From contig JALQUB010000027.1 of assembly GCA_023268635.1 (NCBI GenBank), forward strand, positions 1 to 56,881: 56,881 bases of DNA, given 5' to 3'. The DNA is from Pseudomonadales bacterium (GTDB taxonomy: Bacteria > Pseudomonadota > Gammaproteobacteria > Pseudomonadales > Pseudohongiellaceae). The position numbers were made by a program, and so were the translations under genes. Positions within the stretch are counted from its first letter, which is position 1. Each line of letters begins with the position of its first letter. Shown here one piece after another: positions 11,019 to 20,025 of the stretch. The notes under the pieces are model-generated. The model had not been told where the DNA came from. It searched no databases and saw only the letters and a program-made list of their open reading frames with translations.

Positions 11019-11257
11019 CAACGATTATAAATTGAGCATTCATGTAAATCGTGACGAGCATCACTACAATAGTCAGTCGTCCGCGCATTGTTTTCGAATC
11101 AATGAAGCCCCTATGTCTACATTCCAAGGAGACTCATTTTTTCAAACGCGGAAATTCGCTAACCAGCAGCCACGCTAAAACGTGCATTCAGTCTATATTA
11201 GTTAACAGTGGAATACCTCAATTTTTGCAATTAATTAATGGGTATTACATTAGCTCT

Positions 11258-11572
11258 TTATTTTCCTCCCTCTTCCCCACAGTGTACACAGCGCTTGCTC
11301 AAGAGATTGAGCAAGATATTACGCACAAAAAACTGTTCGCCACAGCTAGGGCAGCGTCGTCTGGTCATATCGAGTGCAAAAATCGCATACAAGGCTATGT
11401 AGACCCACATGATTAAGCTCACGTCGCGTCCATTTCCTAAGAGCGTCCATACCGCAATGACATAAAGTGGAAGGGTCAGAAAACAGACTAATAGCCTCGT
11501 GCGTGCGCGCAAATGCTGCCGAATAATTTCACCATTAGATACTCTATTTTCTCCATTCCACTTATCCCTCAT
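11258..11572 (-). CDS. Small membrane protein with C-terminal zinc ribbon
   Basis: 104-residue protein, not assigned to a named family. After a basic N-terminal segment (RQHLRARTR) there are two hydrophobic helices (about residues 27-45 and 51-69). A short four-cysteine zinc-ribbon-like tail follows, CPSCG (C74, C77) and CVHCG (C95, C98). AGGAG lies about 10 nt before the ATG, supporting the start. It begins about 50 bp after the ABC transporter stop on the same strand and lies upstream of the giant secreted protein (about 240 bp gap), so the three may be expressed together. The tail probably faces the cytoplasm, but topology is uncertain. Confidence 0.75.
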   Translation of the reverse strand: MRDKWNGENRVSNGEIIRQHLRARTRLLVCFLTLPLYVIAVWTLLGNGRDVSLIMWVYIALYAIFALDMTRRRCPSCGEQFFVRNILLNLLSKRCVHCGEEGGK

Positions 11573-11623
11573 GTTATTGCTATCTCCTATCCATAATTAT
11601 TTCGCGCGCTGCTCTCGCTAACC

Positions 11624-13456
11624 TTACTGATATCCCTGAGCCTGCAGCTCAAACAACGTGGCATACTGACCACGAAGCGCCAACAATTCTTCGTGGCTTC
11701 CTTGCTCTAATATCCTTGCTTTTTCAAGCACGATAATGTGATCGGCGCGGCGAACCGTCGAAAATCTATGCGAAATAATAATCGAGATTCGATTTTCAGT
11801 TAGCTCGCCGAAATGCGCAAATATGTCCGCCTCTGCTTTCGCATCAATGGCAGCGGTAGGCTCATCCAATATCAATATATCTGCCTCCGTTCGCATGAAT
11901 GCTCGCGACAGCGCGATTTTCTGCCATTGCCCACCAGACAATTCTTTCCCTTCTTTAAACCAGGTTCCCAGCTGTGTGTCGTAAGCACTAGGAAGATCGC
12001 GGATGAACTCATCAGCCATCCCTTTCTTCGCTGCTTCTTCAATTTCAGGTCTTGAATCCATTCGTGAAGAATCGCCGATACCGATATTCTCGCCAACGAT
12101 TAGCTGGTAGCGCGCAAAATCTTGAAAGATAACGCCGATCTTACGACGCAGGGTATCGATATCCCAATCTTGCAATGGCAGACCTTCTAACAAAATTCGT
12201 CCGTGGGTTGGGCTATAGAGTCGAGTTAGTAATTTAATCAATGTTGTTTTACCACTGCCGTTTTCTCCCACAATCGCGAGACTTTCACCAGGCGTGATAT
12301 GGAGACTGACATTATCGAGAGCGGCTTCTTTGCTGCCTGGGTAGTAGAAACTCACATTTTCAAATCGGATTCCATCCTGCGGCTGCGGCCCACTGTGCAA
12401 GGACCCACTTTGCTCTGGGACTTCATGATCTAAATATTCCGTTAGATTGGATAAATAAAGATTATCCTCATACATGCCGTTGACCGCGGTAAGACTGCTA
12501 GTAACGGCATTCTGTCCCAATCTGAATTGAGCGATATACATTGTCATCTGACCAATCGTGATCGCTCCTGCAATCGCGGCGAACCCCACCCATCCATAGG
12601 CGAAATAAAAAGCTCCACTCGCAATTATCCCCAGGATGTAGCCCCATGCCCCTCGCCTCAATACGAGGCTGCGATCTTCGCGATAGATGGCAAGGAAAAT
12701 ATCGATATAACGCTGCAAGAAAATTTTTCCCAGCTGAAGCAATTTCACTTCCTTTACGCCATCTTCCCGGGTCAGTACCATTTCTAAATAAATTTGCATA
12801 CGTCGTTCAGCTGAACGACGTTTATTAACGCGAAATGCTTCGCCTGAAAATTTAGCCTCAGCAATAAAAGCTGGCACACCCGCCGCTGTCAGCAACAAAA
12901 CAGCCCACGGTGAAAATTGAAAAAGGAATACTGCGATGGCGATGAGCGAAATAAGATTGCGCAATAAGTCAAAAGTCTTGATCACTAAGCTTAATGGTCG
13001 AGAACTCGCTTCCCGACGAGCGCGAACTAATTTGTCGTAATATTCGGCATCTTCGAAGTGCGCCAACTCAAGCGTAAGCGCCTTCTCCAAAATCATGACG
13101 TTAATTTTATTGCCGAGTAGCACACGCAAAATTGCTTGGCTTATTGAGTTCGCTTGTTGCGCAGCAGTCATTAACAGCACCAAGCCTACTTCGATAAAAA
13201 CGAATCGCAGCGCCTCACTGCGTGCCGCTTCTGCTTCATCACCTATCGCCCCTAATGCGCCCGCAACTGCATCGACAAATAATCCCCCGACTGATGCAAT
13301 CGCTGCCGGCAACACGCCTGCGAAAAGCGTAGTGAGTGCCATTGCAACCATGAGAGCCGCACTGGTATCCCAAACGATGCGCAGCGCCACCATGCTGTAT
13401 TTAAATACACCGAGGAAACGAAGTAAGGAATTTTTAGAAGACGGGTTAGCGCTCAT
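11624..13456 (-). CDS. ABC transporter, fused permease and ATPase (exporter type)
   Basis: 610-residue half-transporter expected to work as a homodimer exporting an unknown substrate across the inner membrane. The N-terminal ~330 residues carry several hydrophobic helices (e.g. AALMVAMALTTLFAGVL). The ATPase domain has Walker A GENGSGKTT (about residue 398), signature LSGGQ (about 505), Walker B ILILDEPTAAID (about 527) and the H-loop ISHRFSTVRRAD (about 563), all intact. There is no C39 peptidase domain, so it is not an obvious bacteriocin-processing exporter. The ATG at 13456 has only a weak ribosome-binding site. The next genes on the strand are the zinc-ribbon protein and the giant secreted protein; no membrane-fusion or TolC-like gene is present. 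Confidence 0.92.
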   Translation of the reverse strand: MSANPSSKNSLLRFLGVFKYSMVALRIVWDTSAALMVAMALTTLFAGVLPAAIASVGGLFVDAVAGALGAIGDEAEAARSEALRFVFIEVGLVLLMTAAQQANSISQAILRVLLGNKINVMILEKALTLELAHFEDAEYYDKLVRARREASSRPLSLVIKTFDLLRNLISLIAIAVFLFQFSPWAVLLLTAAGVPAFIAEAKFSGEAFRVNKRRSAERRMQIYLEMVLTREDGVKEVKLLQLGKIFLQRYIDIFLAIYREDRSLVLRRGAWGYILGIIASGAFYFAYGWVGFAAIAGAITIGQMTMYIAQFRLGQNAVTSSLTAVNGMYEDNLYLSNLTEYLDHEVPEQSGSLHSGPQPQDGIRFENVSFYYPGSKEAALDNVSLHITPGESLAIVGENGSGKTTLIKLLTRLYSPTHGRILLEGLPLQDWDIDTLRRKIGVIFQDFARYQLIVGENIGIGDSSRMDSRPEIEEAAKKGMADEFIRDLPSAYDTQLGTWFKEGKELSGGQWQKIALSRAFMRTEADILILDEPTAAIDAKAEADIFAHFGELTENRISIIISHRFSTVRRADHIIVLEKARILEQGSHEELLALRGQYATLFELQAQGYQ

Positions 13457-13529
13457 TGAGTCATTTCATTCTGATTAACTTGCAAAACGATTAGCTACAC
13501 TACGTTGATTACGCCTATTTGGCTTAAAC

Positions 13530-13562
13530 AAAAAGGGCTTCGTGTTTAGCGAAGCCCTTTTT
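13530..13562 (-). terminator. Intrinsic terminator after the exported methyltransferase
   Basis: A 13-bp perfect stem (AAAAAGGGCTTCG / CGAAGCCCTTTTT) with a 7-nt loop lies 41 bp beyond the stop of the minus-strand methyltransferase gene. Flanking A and T runs let it act on either strand. It separates that gene from the ABC transporter downstream. Confidence 0.85.
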
Positions 13563-13603
13563 AGGTTCAACACTCGAACCGTAAGTGTCGTACGCAATCA
13601 ACC

Positions 13604-14341
13604 TTACGGTTTCATAAACTTCAATACGATGCGATCAGTGTTGCGGCCAAGAGACGGGTCAAAGGGACCAACCGAATGGTCGTCGGCAGGGTTATCGAGT
13701 ACATCACTCGCGCCTACCAATACATAACCCGCCGCTAATACCGCTTTTACAGCCTCATCAAAAGCAATTCGGTGCAGCGATTGATTATCCGCACCCGGAG
13801 TGCCTTCGTGATCAATAATTCCAAGAATGCCGCCTTTCTTTAAAGCCTTCATCGTGTCTTTAAGAAGACTCTGCGCCGCAGCGGGATTAGAGTTATGGAA
13901 ATCATGGAAATTAAGCGCGGTCATCGCATAATCAACTGAATTCGCGGGCAGTGTGGCAACCTCATCATCCCACGCCTGTACATTATCTAGTCTTGCAGCA
14001 CGTGCTGCCGCCGCTTCTGCACTTCGACCACCAGGACGATTCTGCATGTAAACTTTGCCGCTATCGCCAACGGCATAAGATAGCACTTCGGTATACCAAC
14101 CTGCTGACGCGTTGATATCAAGCACCGTCATGCCGGGCTCAACGCCCATGAAGTTCAGCACGGCTGGCGCCTGACGGCTCGCATCGCGCTCTTTATCGGC
14201 GGCAGGTCGGTCTGGATTCGCCATGGCGCGCTCTAATGCGGCCATGTCGAGGGCCGCTGCCGCTCCGCTCATTAAGCCCAACACGGTGATCGTCGTGAGT
14301 GCCTTTTTGAATGACAATTTCTTGATCGCTGATCTATTCAT
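13604..14341 (-). CDS. Exported class I SAM-dependent methyltransferase-like protein
   Basis: 245 residues. An N-terminal signal peptide (basic MNRSAIKKLSFKK, hydrophobic LTTITVLGLMSGAAAA, cleavage near residue 30) precedes a Rossmann-type methyltransferase fold. Motif I is visible at about 73-84 (VLDINASAGWYT), followed by AWDDEVATLP and DYAMTALNFHDF, where acidic motif II/III residues are expected. It resembles the predicted methyltransferases of the COG4798 type, which also carry signal peptides; substrate unknown. AGGGAG stands upstream of the ATG. It is a single-gene unit closed by the terminator at 13530. Odd point: S-adenosylmethionine is not known to be supplied to the periplasm, so the exported form may bind something else. 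Confidence 0.8.
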   Translation of the reverse strand: MNRSAIKKLSFKKALTTITVLGLMSGAAAALDMAALERAMANPDRPAADKERDASRQAPAVLNFMGVEPGMTVLDINASAGWYTEVLSYAVGDSGKVYMQNRPGGRSAEAAAARAARLDNVQAWDDEVATLPANSVDYAMTALNFHDFHNSNPAAAQSLLKDTMKALKKGGILGIIDHEGTPGADNQSLHRIAFDEAVKAVLAAGYVLVGASDVLDNPADDHSVGPFDPSLGRNTDRIVLKFMKP

Positions 14342-14474
14342 GTTAACTCCCTGTTTTAATGCAATACGCTAGATTTTGGTTAGCCTTTCGCGCACACGCG
14401 CGCATGATGAGCTATTGCAGCCTGAGAATAGCGCAAGCGATGGGGGTTTTGCGAGGGTATTCGAGGATTTTCGT

Positions 14475-14663
14475 TCAGTGCAGCCTACGCGAGGCTTTTA
14501 GCTCAGACTCGAAGAAAGCTTTCACCTCCAATAACTGATCGAGGTCACCGGCACTCTCCATGAGCGGTAGATGTTGCTCTATGTCACTCAATATATTGGT
14601 TAAGCTGGCCGTATCCAAAATGCTCAGATCGAGATCGAACGGGAAATTAGACTGCTTGGACAT
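14475..14663 (-). CDS. Small acidic protein of unknown function (62 aa)
   Basis: Short acidic, probably helical cytosolic protein (LDLSILDTASLTNILSDIEQ, ending ASRRLH), with no signal peptide, membrane helix or cysteine. AGGAG lies about 11 nt before the ATG. It stands alone between ubiI and the exported methyltransferase. I do not recognise the family. The balanced composition and ribosome-binding site suggest a real gene, but at this length that is not certain. Confidence 0.55.
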   Translation of the reverse strand: MSKQSNFPFDLDLSILDTASLTNILSDIEQHLPLMESAGDLDQLLEVKAFFESELKASRRLH

Positions 14664-14858
14664 TGTGGCAACTGCTCCTGAGATAGCCTCAAATTATCGG
14701 CCATAGCCGGTGAAAAGACGCAATATGAGAGCAAAGAGTCGACCTATAGCCTAGTTTTCCGGAGCCAAGCCGCACTTCGCACACAAAAAGTATCGACTGG
14801 CTTTAATAAAACCTTATAACAAATTCTAAACCTTAGAGTTTTTATTTGGGGCAGAGAT

Positions 14859-16157
14859 TCAGAGCCCGAGGGCACGCCGCGCGAGTAGTTTGCGCACGGG
14901 TGCGAGACGATTCACGGTATTCAGGCCGGCATTGCGTAACCAGCGAATGGCGAGAGATTCCTCACCGAAGCCGCGTTTGAAGCCTTCCATGAGTCCCATC
15001 ATTGCGAGATTGTCGCCGACGCGGGCACGCTGATAGCGCGCCAGGACTAGGGGGTCCTCCGGCAAACGACCCGCTTGTAGACCCTTTTCGAGTTCCACGG
15101 CGAGCGCCTCGACATCGAGTAGGCCCAAGTTGACGCCCTGCCCCGCGAGCGGGTGAATAGTATGGGCCGCATCGCCAGCGAGTACGATATTCCCATCGAC
15201 ATAGCGCTTGGCATGGCGTTGCCTGAGCGGAAACACAAAACGTTTATCGCTCCATTCCACCCCGCCCAATGCACCTTCCATCGCAGAACTCAACTCGGCA
15301 TTAAAGCGCTCCTCGTCCAGCGCCATGAGTGCATCGGCGCGGTTGTCGTCAGCAGACCAGACGATGGAACAATGATGCCCTTGCGCCTCATCGGCAGAAT
15401 CTGCGAGTGGCAAGAAGGCGAGAGGACCGCTGCTAAGGAAACGCTGTAAGGCCGTCCTATCATGTGCCTCGCGTGTACGGATGGTGGTGACGATGGCCTT
15501 CTGTCCGTAGTCCCACTCCCGCGTCTCAACGCCGGCGAGCTGTCTAAGCTGGGAGTTGCCCCCATCCGCTGCAATCACGAGATGCGCTGAAACAACGCTG
15601 CCATCACTGCAGTGCAAACTCGAAATCGGACGCGACCCCGCCGATGAGCCGCGCGTTAATTTCTCCACGCTGCGACCCATATAGAGCTGTAATGGCTTGC
15701 CGCCGAAAGACTTGGCCTGCTCACGCTGTTCATTAATCTTGCAGTGCAGGGCACGCAGAATAAGCGAGTTTTCGATAATCGTCCCTAGCGCAGGCTCATG
15801 AATCTCCTGCGCGTGAAACTCTACCCTACCCGTTCCATCCTGCTCCCACACACGCATGTGTTGATAGGGACAATGGCGTGTTTTTTCTAACTGTTCCCAC
15901 GCACCAACTCGGGTGAAGAGCCGTTGTGACTGGGCCGTCAGTGCCACGACTCGCGGATCGAATTGAATATCAGACTGATCGAGCCGATCGGAATCTTCAC
16001 CGGTCAGCAACTCCCCTCGATCGAGCACTCCTATTCGGAGTCCGCAGGACTCGAGCCGCAGCGCCAAGGTGGCACCGACAAGTCCTGCGCCCACGACCAG
16101 AATGTCGCAGTCTGTTTGCAAGGTTTGTTGTGCTGAGTTGTCGGAATCAAGAGACAT
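14859..16157 (-). CDS. ubiI: Ubiquinone biosynthesis FAD monooxygenase (UbiI/VisC-like)
   Basis: 432-residue flavin monooxygenase of the UbiH/UbiF/VisC/COQ6 family, which hydroxylates the aromatic ring of ubiquinone precursors. It has the N-terminal FAD motif VVGAGLVGATLA (about residues 21-32), the middle-domain segment around VIAADGGNSQLRQ, and the second FAD motif GDAAHTIHPLAGQG (about 325-340). Location downstream of ubiH-pepP on the same strand favours the C5-hydroxylase UbiI over UbiF, but the regiospecificity cannot be read from sequence. The gene is separated from ubiH by two opposite-strand genes, so it needs its own promoter. A TATAAT box lies 6 nt upstream of the ATG, which would give a very short or absent leader. 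Confidence 0.88.
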   Translation of the reverse strand: MSLDSDNSAQQTLQTDCDILVVGAGLVGATLALRLESCGLRIGVLDRGELLTGEDSDRLDQSDIQFDPRVVALTAQSQRLFTRVGAWEQLEKTRHCPYQHMRVWEQDGTGRVEFHAQEIHEPALGTIIENSLILRALHCKINEQREQAKSFGGKPLQLYMGRSVEKLTRGSSAGSRPISSLHCSDGSVVSAHLVIAADGGNSQLRQLAGVETREWDYGQKAIVTTIRTREAHDRTALQRFLSSGPLAFLPLADSADEAQGHHCSIVWSADDNRADALMALDEERFNAELSSAMEGALGGVEWSDKRFVFPLRQRHAKRYVDGNIVLAGDAAHTIHPLAGQGVNLGLLDVEALAVELEKGLQAGRLPEDPLVLARYQRARVGDNLAMMGLMEGFKRGFGEESLAIRWLRNAGLNTVNRLAPVRKLLARRALGL

Positions 16158-16275
16158 GCCGGTATTATAGAACGTGCTCGGCTGATTCCCTAGTGTGCTT
16201 GGTGCTTACCTAGTCTGCTGCTAGACTCGTGCTCTACGACTAATTGAAATATGGAATAAGAGGAAGGATTGCAGA

Positions 16276-16740
16276 ATGAGCAACGTGATCAATGCTAGCC
16301 AACTCCAAAACTACGTAGGCAAAGAAGTTGGTGTGACCGACTGGATCGAAGTCGACCAAGATAGGATCAATCAATTCGCCGACGCCACCGGAGATCATCA
16401 GTACATCCACATCGATCCAGAGCGCGCCGCTCAGACTCCATTCGGTGGCACTATTGCGCATGGCTTCCTCACGCTGTCATTGCTTAGCATGTTGAGCAGC
16501 ATGGGTGGCGGCATCAAACTCGAGAACACTGTCATGGGCATCAACTACGGTCTCGACAAAGTCCGTTTCCTAAATCCTGTTCGATCCGGTTCGAAAATTC
16601 GCGCTCGTTTTGTCCTAGAGAGTGCCGAAGAAAAGAAACCGGGGCACTTCCTCATGAAGCACAAGGTCACCGTTGAAATTGACGGTGTAGATAAACCCGC
16701 TCTTATCGCCGAGTGGTTAGGAATGACGGTGGTAGGCTAA
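16276..16740 (+). CDS. MaoC-family (R)-specific enoyl-CoA hydratase
   Basis: 154-residue single hot-dog domain, the normal length for a short-chain (R)-enoyl-CoA hydratase, which hydrates trans-2-enoyl-CoA to (R)-3-hydroxyacyl-CoA. The catalytic motif is FADATGDHQYIHID (about residues 35-47), with D40 and H45 as the D-x4-H pair, followed by FGGTIAHGFLTLSLL. AGAGGAAGG sits before the ATG. It is divergent from ubiI (118-bp shared gap) and is followed 27 bp later by a DUF1499 lipoprotein gene. The two interrupt the pepP-ubiH-ubiI block. No polyhydroxyalkanoate synthase is nearby, so a fatty-acid role is the default inference. Confidence 0.9.
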   Translation: MSNVINASQLQNYVGKEVGVTDWIEVDQDRINQFADATGDHQYIHIDPERAAQTPFGGTIAHGFLTLSLLSMLSSMGGGIKLENTVMGINYGLDKVRFLNPVRSGSKIRARFVLESAEEKKPGHFLMKHKVTVEIDGVDKPALIAEWLGMTVVG

Positions 16741-16767
16741 GCCCAACCATTACCGGAATAGAACGCT

Positions 16768-17175
16768 ATGAAAAAAGGTCTTTTCGCAATCCTCCCCTTC
16801 TTAGGCGCATGCGCAGGTCAGCCTCCGACAAATATTGGCGTGCAAAATGGTCAGCTGGCCGCGTGTCCCGACTCACCTAATTGCGTGTCGAGTTTCGAGA
16901 CGGACGAGCAGCACGGCATCGCACCACTCGCAGCAAATCTCGACCAAATTGAGCGCGTGTTGTTGGAATTAGAAGAAGCGAATATCGTCGATTCACAGGA
17001 GAACTATCTTTATGCAGAGTTCACGAGCCGCATTATGGGCTTTGTCGACGATGTAGAATTTCTCTATGACGAAGCATCAGGGCAAACCCATGTGCGTTCC
17101 GCTTCGCGACTCGGCTACAGTGACCTCGGGGCGAATCGTAAACGCATCGAGATCATCCGCGCAGCCATTCGATAA
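16768..17175 (+). CDS. DUF1499-family putative lipoprotein
   Basis: 135 residues. A short signal sequence ends in a lipobox (FLGAC, cysteine 15), so the protein is probably lipid-anchored facing the periplasm. The DUF1499 hallmarks are CPDSPNCVSS (C33 and C39), IMGFVDDVEF and SRLGYSDLGANRKR. The function of this family is not established. It probably forms an operon with the MaoC gene and converges on ubiH with a 7-bp gap. Confidence 0.85.
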   Translation: MKKGLFAILPFLGACAGQPPTNIGVQNGQLAACPDSPNCVSSFETDEQHGIAPLAANLDQIERVLLELEEANIVDSQENYLYAEFTSRIMGFVDDVEFLYDEASGQTHVRSASRLGYSDLGANRKRIEIIRAAIR

Positions 17176-17182
17176 TCGCGAA

Positions 17183-18466
17183 TCAGTCGAATCCCATCGC
17201 CCGCGCTGCAAAATTGCGTTTCAGTGCGGGGATGAGATCTATCGACAATAATCCCGCTTTCCGCAGCCACACCTTAGCCTGTGCATTACTCGAGAATAAT
17301 TTAGTGAGAGCATCGGTCGCGCCGATGGTTAGGCTCTGGTCATCTTCCCGAACCTGTAGATAGCGACTCAAGGTTTGCATCGATCCTATAACCTTATTTT
17401 TCCCCTCGCCCGCATTTGTCATAGCATCGCAGAGCGTATCCACCAACGCCTCAATATCTCTTAAAGAGAGATTCAATCCCTGCCCCGCGACCGGATGAAT
17501 AGTGTGCGCAACATTGCCTAATAACAACAAATTAGGGCGAATCTGTTCCTGCGCAACACGCAAGCTCAATGGATAAACCGCGCGCGCGCCGATGCGCTTC
17601 AATCGTCCGAGACGCCAACCGAATTGCGCTTGCAATCGCTCGAGCAACGAGCCTTCGTCGAGATTTGTATAACTCTCTACTTCGTTCGCATCCAAGGTCC
17701 ACACCAACGAGGCGCGCTGTTCCCCATCAACGGGAAAAAGCGGCAGCAGCGCGAGAGGGCCCGTCGACGTGAAGCGCTCGTAGGCGATACCCTCATGCGG
17801 TTGTGATAAAGCCACGTTTGCGATCAGCGCATGCTGCCCATAATCCTCTTTGCTGCGCGCGATGCCGAGCTGATCACACAGCGGCGAGCGTCCACCTTCC
17901 GCGACGACGAGGAGTGAAGTTGTGAGCGAAACAGACTGTGGTGTGGCTGACACATCGCCGGAAGAATCCGCCGCACGCTGTTCGATTTCAATGCGCATAC
18001 CTTCCTCTATCGGTGTCGCATCAACGACCCTAGCCGGCGCGAAAAAATCACAGCGAGGAAGCTCACGTAACTTCGTAGCCAAGGCAGAACCAAATGCGGC
18101 ATTCTCAAGCACATAGCCGAGAGCGGGGACTGAAAAATCTTCATGGTCGATTTTCGTGTTGCCGAAGCGTCCTTGATCAGACACATGGATTTTCTGAATT
18201 GGACAAGCGCTGTCTTCAACCTGTTCCCACAAACCGACTCGCTCGAGTATTTCCCTCGACACGGCCGACAGCGCGGTCGAACGACTGTCAAAACTCATAT
18301 GATTCGAAACAACTCCCGCAGCGGGCATTGCTTGCGTATCGACTATTAATACCGACAATTCCGCAGTGGCAGGCTTATTCGCGAGAGCACAGGCGAGCGT
18401 GGCGCCGACCATGCCACCACCGACAATCACCACATCGTATTCATTTCGCAAATCATTGCACTGCAT
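17183..18466 (-). CDS. ubiH: 2-octaprenyl-6-methoxyphenol hydroxylase (UbiH)
   Basis: 427-residue FAD monooxygenase of ubiquinone synthesis. It shows VIVGGGMVGATLACALA (about residues 13-29), VVAEGGRSPLCDQLG and GNVAHTIHPVAGQGLNL (about 315-331). The GN (not GD) at the start of the last motif is the UbiH form seen in E. coli (GNAAQTLHP), which separates it from the paralogue at 14859. It lies 36 bp downstream of pepP on the same strand, the conserved pepP-ubiH order. Start at the ATG at 18466. Confidence 0.92.
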   Translation of the reverse strand: MQCNDLRNEYDVVIVGGGMVGATLACALANKPATAELSVLIVDTQAMPAAGVVSNHMSFDSRSTALSAVSREILERVGLWEQVEDSACPIQKIHVSDQGRFGNTKIDHEDFSVPALGYVLENAAFGSALATKLRELPRCDFFAPARVVDATPIEEGMRIEIEQRAADSSGDVSATPQSVSLTTSLLVVAEGGRSPLCDQLGIARSKEDYGQHALIANVALSQPHEGIAYERFTSTGPLALLPLFPVDGEQRASLVWTLDANEVESYTNLDEGSLLERLQAQFGWRLGRLKRIGARAVYPLSLRVAQEQIRPNLLLLGNVAHTIHPVAGQGLNLSLRDIEALVDTLCDAMTNAGEGKNKVIGSMQTLSRYLQVREDDQSLTIGATDALTKLFSSNAQAKVWLRKAGLLSIDLIPALKRNFAARAMGFD

Positions 18467-18502
18467 TTCTAATCCTGAACCCTGTTCGAGCCGCCAGTAA
18501 AT

Positions 18503-19837
18503 TTAAGCTGCGCGACTCTTCTTGGCCTGCGCCATAAATGTTTCGATTTCATCAACCGTTTTAGGTATACCCGTAGTTAGGACTCGATTCCCTTTCTTCA
18601 TAACGAGCACATCATCTTCGATGCGAACGCCGATGCCTCGCCACTTTTTTGGCACGCTTTTATTATCCGGTGAAATATAAATACCGGGCTCGATCGTTGT
18701 CACCATCCCGGGTTCGAGCAAGCGCCATTCCTCATCGATTTTGTAATCACCCACATCGTGCACATCGATGCCGATCCAATGTCCTACTTTATGCATATAA
18801 AAATCGCGATAGGCTTCGCGCTTAATTGCCGCATTAAGCGTGCCCTTAATCAGGCCGAGCTTGATCAAACCTTGCGTGATAACTCGGACAGAGGCATTGT
18901 GCGGCGCATCCCATGCAGCGCCGGGCTGCACCGCTTCGATCGCGGCGTATTGTGCCTTTAATACCAATTCGTAAATCGCTTTCTGTTGCTGATTGAATTT
19001 TCCATTGGCAGGGAACGTCCGCGTGATGTCCGACGCATAATATTTGTACTCGCAGCCTGCATCGATGAGGACTAGATCACCGTCTTTAATCTCGGCATCG
19101 TTCCGGTCGTAATGGAGAATACAGCTATTCTCGCCAGCCGCGACAATGGAACAATAAGCAGGAGATCGACTGCCTCCTCGAGTGAACGCGTAATTTAATT
19201 CCGCCTCTAAGGTGTACTCATAGACTCCGGGCTCACACGCTGCCATCGCCTGACGATGTCCTTCCGCAGAAATTTCGGCGGCCCGCTGCATAAGTTCGAT
19301 TTCATGTTTACTCTTGATGAGACGCAGCTCGTGCAACAAATGATCCAGCACTAAGAACTCACCGGGAGGATGCGCGCCGAGCTTGGCCTTTGCGCGAATC
19401 ACCTTCACCCAATCCATGACGCGTTCATCGAAACGGTTGTCTTGGCCCATCGAGTAGTACACACGCTCTCGACCTTCAATCAGGCCGGGCACGATGTCGT
19501 CGATATCAGCACTAGGATAGGCATCATCGAGATCGAATTGCTCTCGTGCCGCATCGGGCCCCATTAGCACACCAGTCCATAGCTCCTTGAGCTTGTCCTT
19601 CTCTTGGCAAAACAACACCACCTCACCCTGCTTCCGCCCAGGAATCAAAGCGAGCAATGCGTTTTGTTCTTCGAATCCGGTCAGATAATAGAAGTCACTG
19701 TTCTGACGATAATAATATTCGGTGTCGTTACTGCGAGTGCGCGCCGGTGCCGCAGCGATCAGCGCGATGCTATTCGACTCCATCTGGGCCATGAGTTCGG
19801 TACGGCGCTGTTTGTATTCCTGACGATCTTGGATCAT
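18503..19837 (-). CDS. pepP: Xaa-Pro aminopeptidase
   Basis: 444-residue proline aminopeptidase P (E. coli 441), a dimanganese cytosolic enzyme that releases an N-terminal residue preceding proline. The pita-bread fold metal ligands are visible: D259 and D270 (LIDAGCEYKYYASDITRTFP), the His of KVGHWIGIDVHDVG, the Glu of TIEPGIYIS and the Glu of GVRIEDDVLV. The frame is open to 19927, but MIQDRQEYKQRR at 19837 has AGGAG four bases upstream and matches the family N-terminus, so it was chosen. It heads the pepP-ubiH unit. The ygfB/UPF0149 gene that often precedes pepP is absent; the ZapB-like gene is divergent. Confidence 0.93.
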   Translation of the reverse strand: MIQDRQEYKQRRTELMAQMESNSIALIAAAPARTRSNDTEYYYRQNSDFYYLTGFEEQNALLALIPGRKQGEVVLFCQEKDKLKELWTGVLMGPDAAREQFDLDDAYPSADIDDIVPGLIEGRERVYYSMGQDNRFDERVMDWVKVIRAKAKLGAHPPGEFLVLDHLLHELRLIKSKHEIELMQRAAEISAEGHRQAMAACEPGVYEYTLEAELNYAFTRGGSRSPAYCSIVAAGENSCILHYDRNDAEIKDGDLVLIDAGCEYKYYASDITRTFPANGKFNQQQKAIYELVLKAQYAAIEAVQPGAAWDAPHNASVRVITQGLIKLGLIKGTLNAAIKREAYRDFYMHKVGHWIGIDVHDVGDYKIDEEWRLLEPGMVTTIEPGIYISPDNKSVPKKWRGIGVRIEDDVLVMKKGNRVLTTGIPKTVDEIETFMAQAKKSRAA

Positions 19838-20025
19838 GTTCTCCTCGCGGCTAGGTGCCGATTGCCTCGTGACGAAGCGATGCCAAGAGTATAACGGCCT
19901 TAGCATCGCCGCGGGCAGTAATTTCATCTGCCGTTATTGACCCTCGTCGACGCCGGCACTATAGTTGGAACCTCGAAATTGGCTCGCAAAGTGAGCCTAA
20001 CTCCTTGTCTTGTAGAACTCTCGCA

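Noticed and set aside
11051-11416. 121-residue plus-strand open frame upstream of the giant gene
   Set aside because: It overlaps the zinc-ribbon gene antisense, has no ribosome-binding site, and the product looks non-coding.
14475-14663. 62-residue protein considered as an antitoxin
   Set aside because: No adjacent toxin-like gene; its neighbours are separately transcribed metabolic and exported genes.
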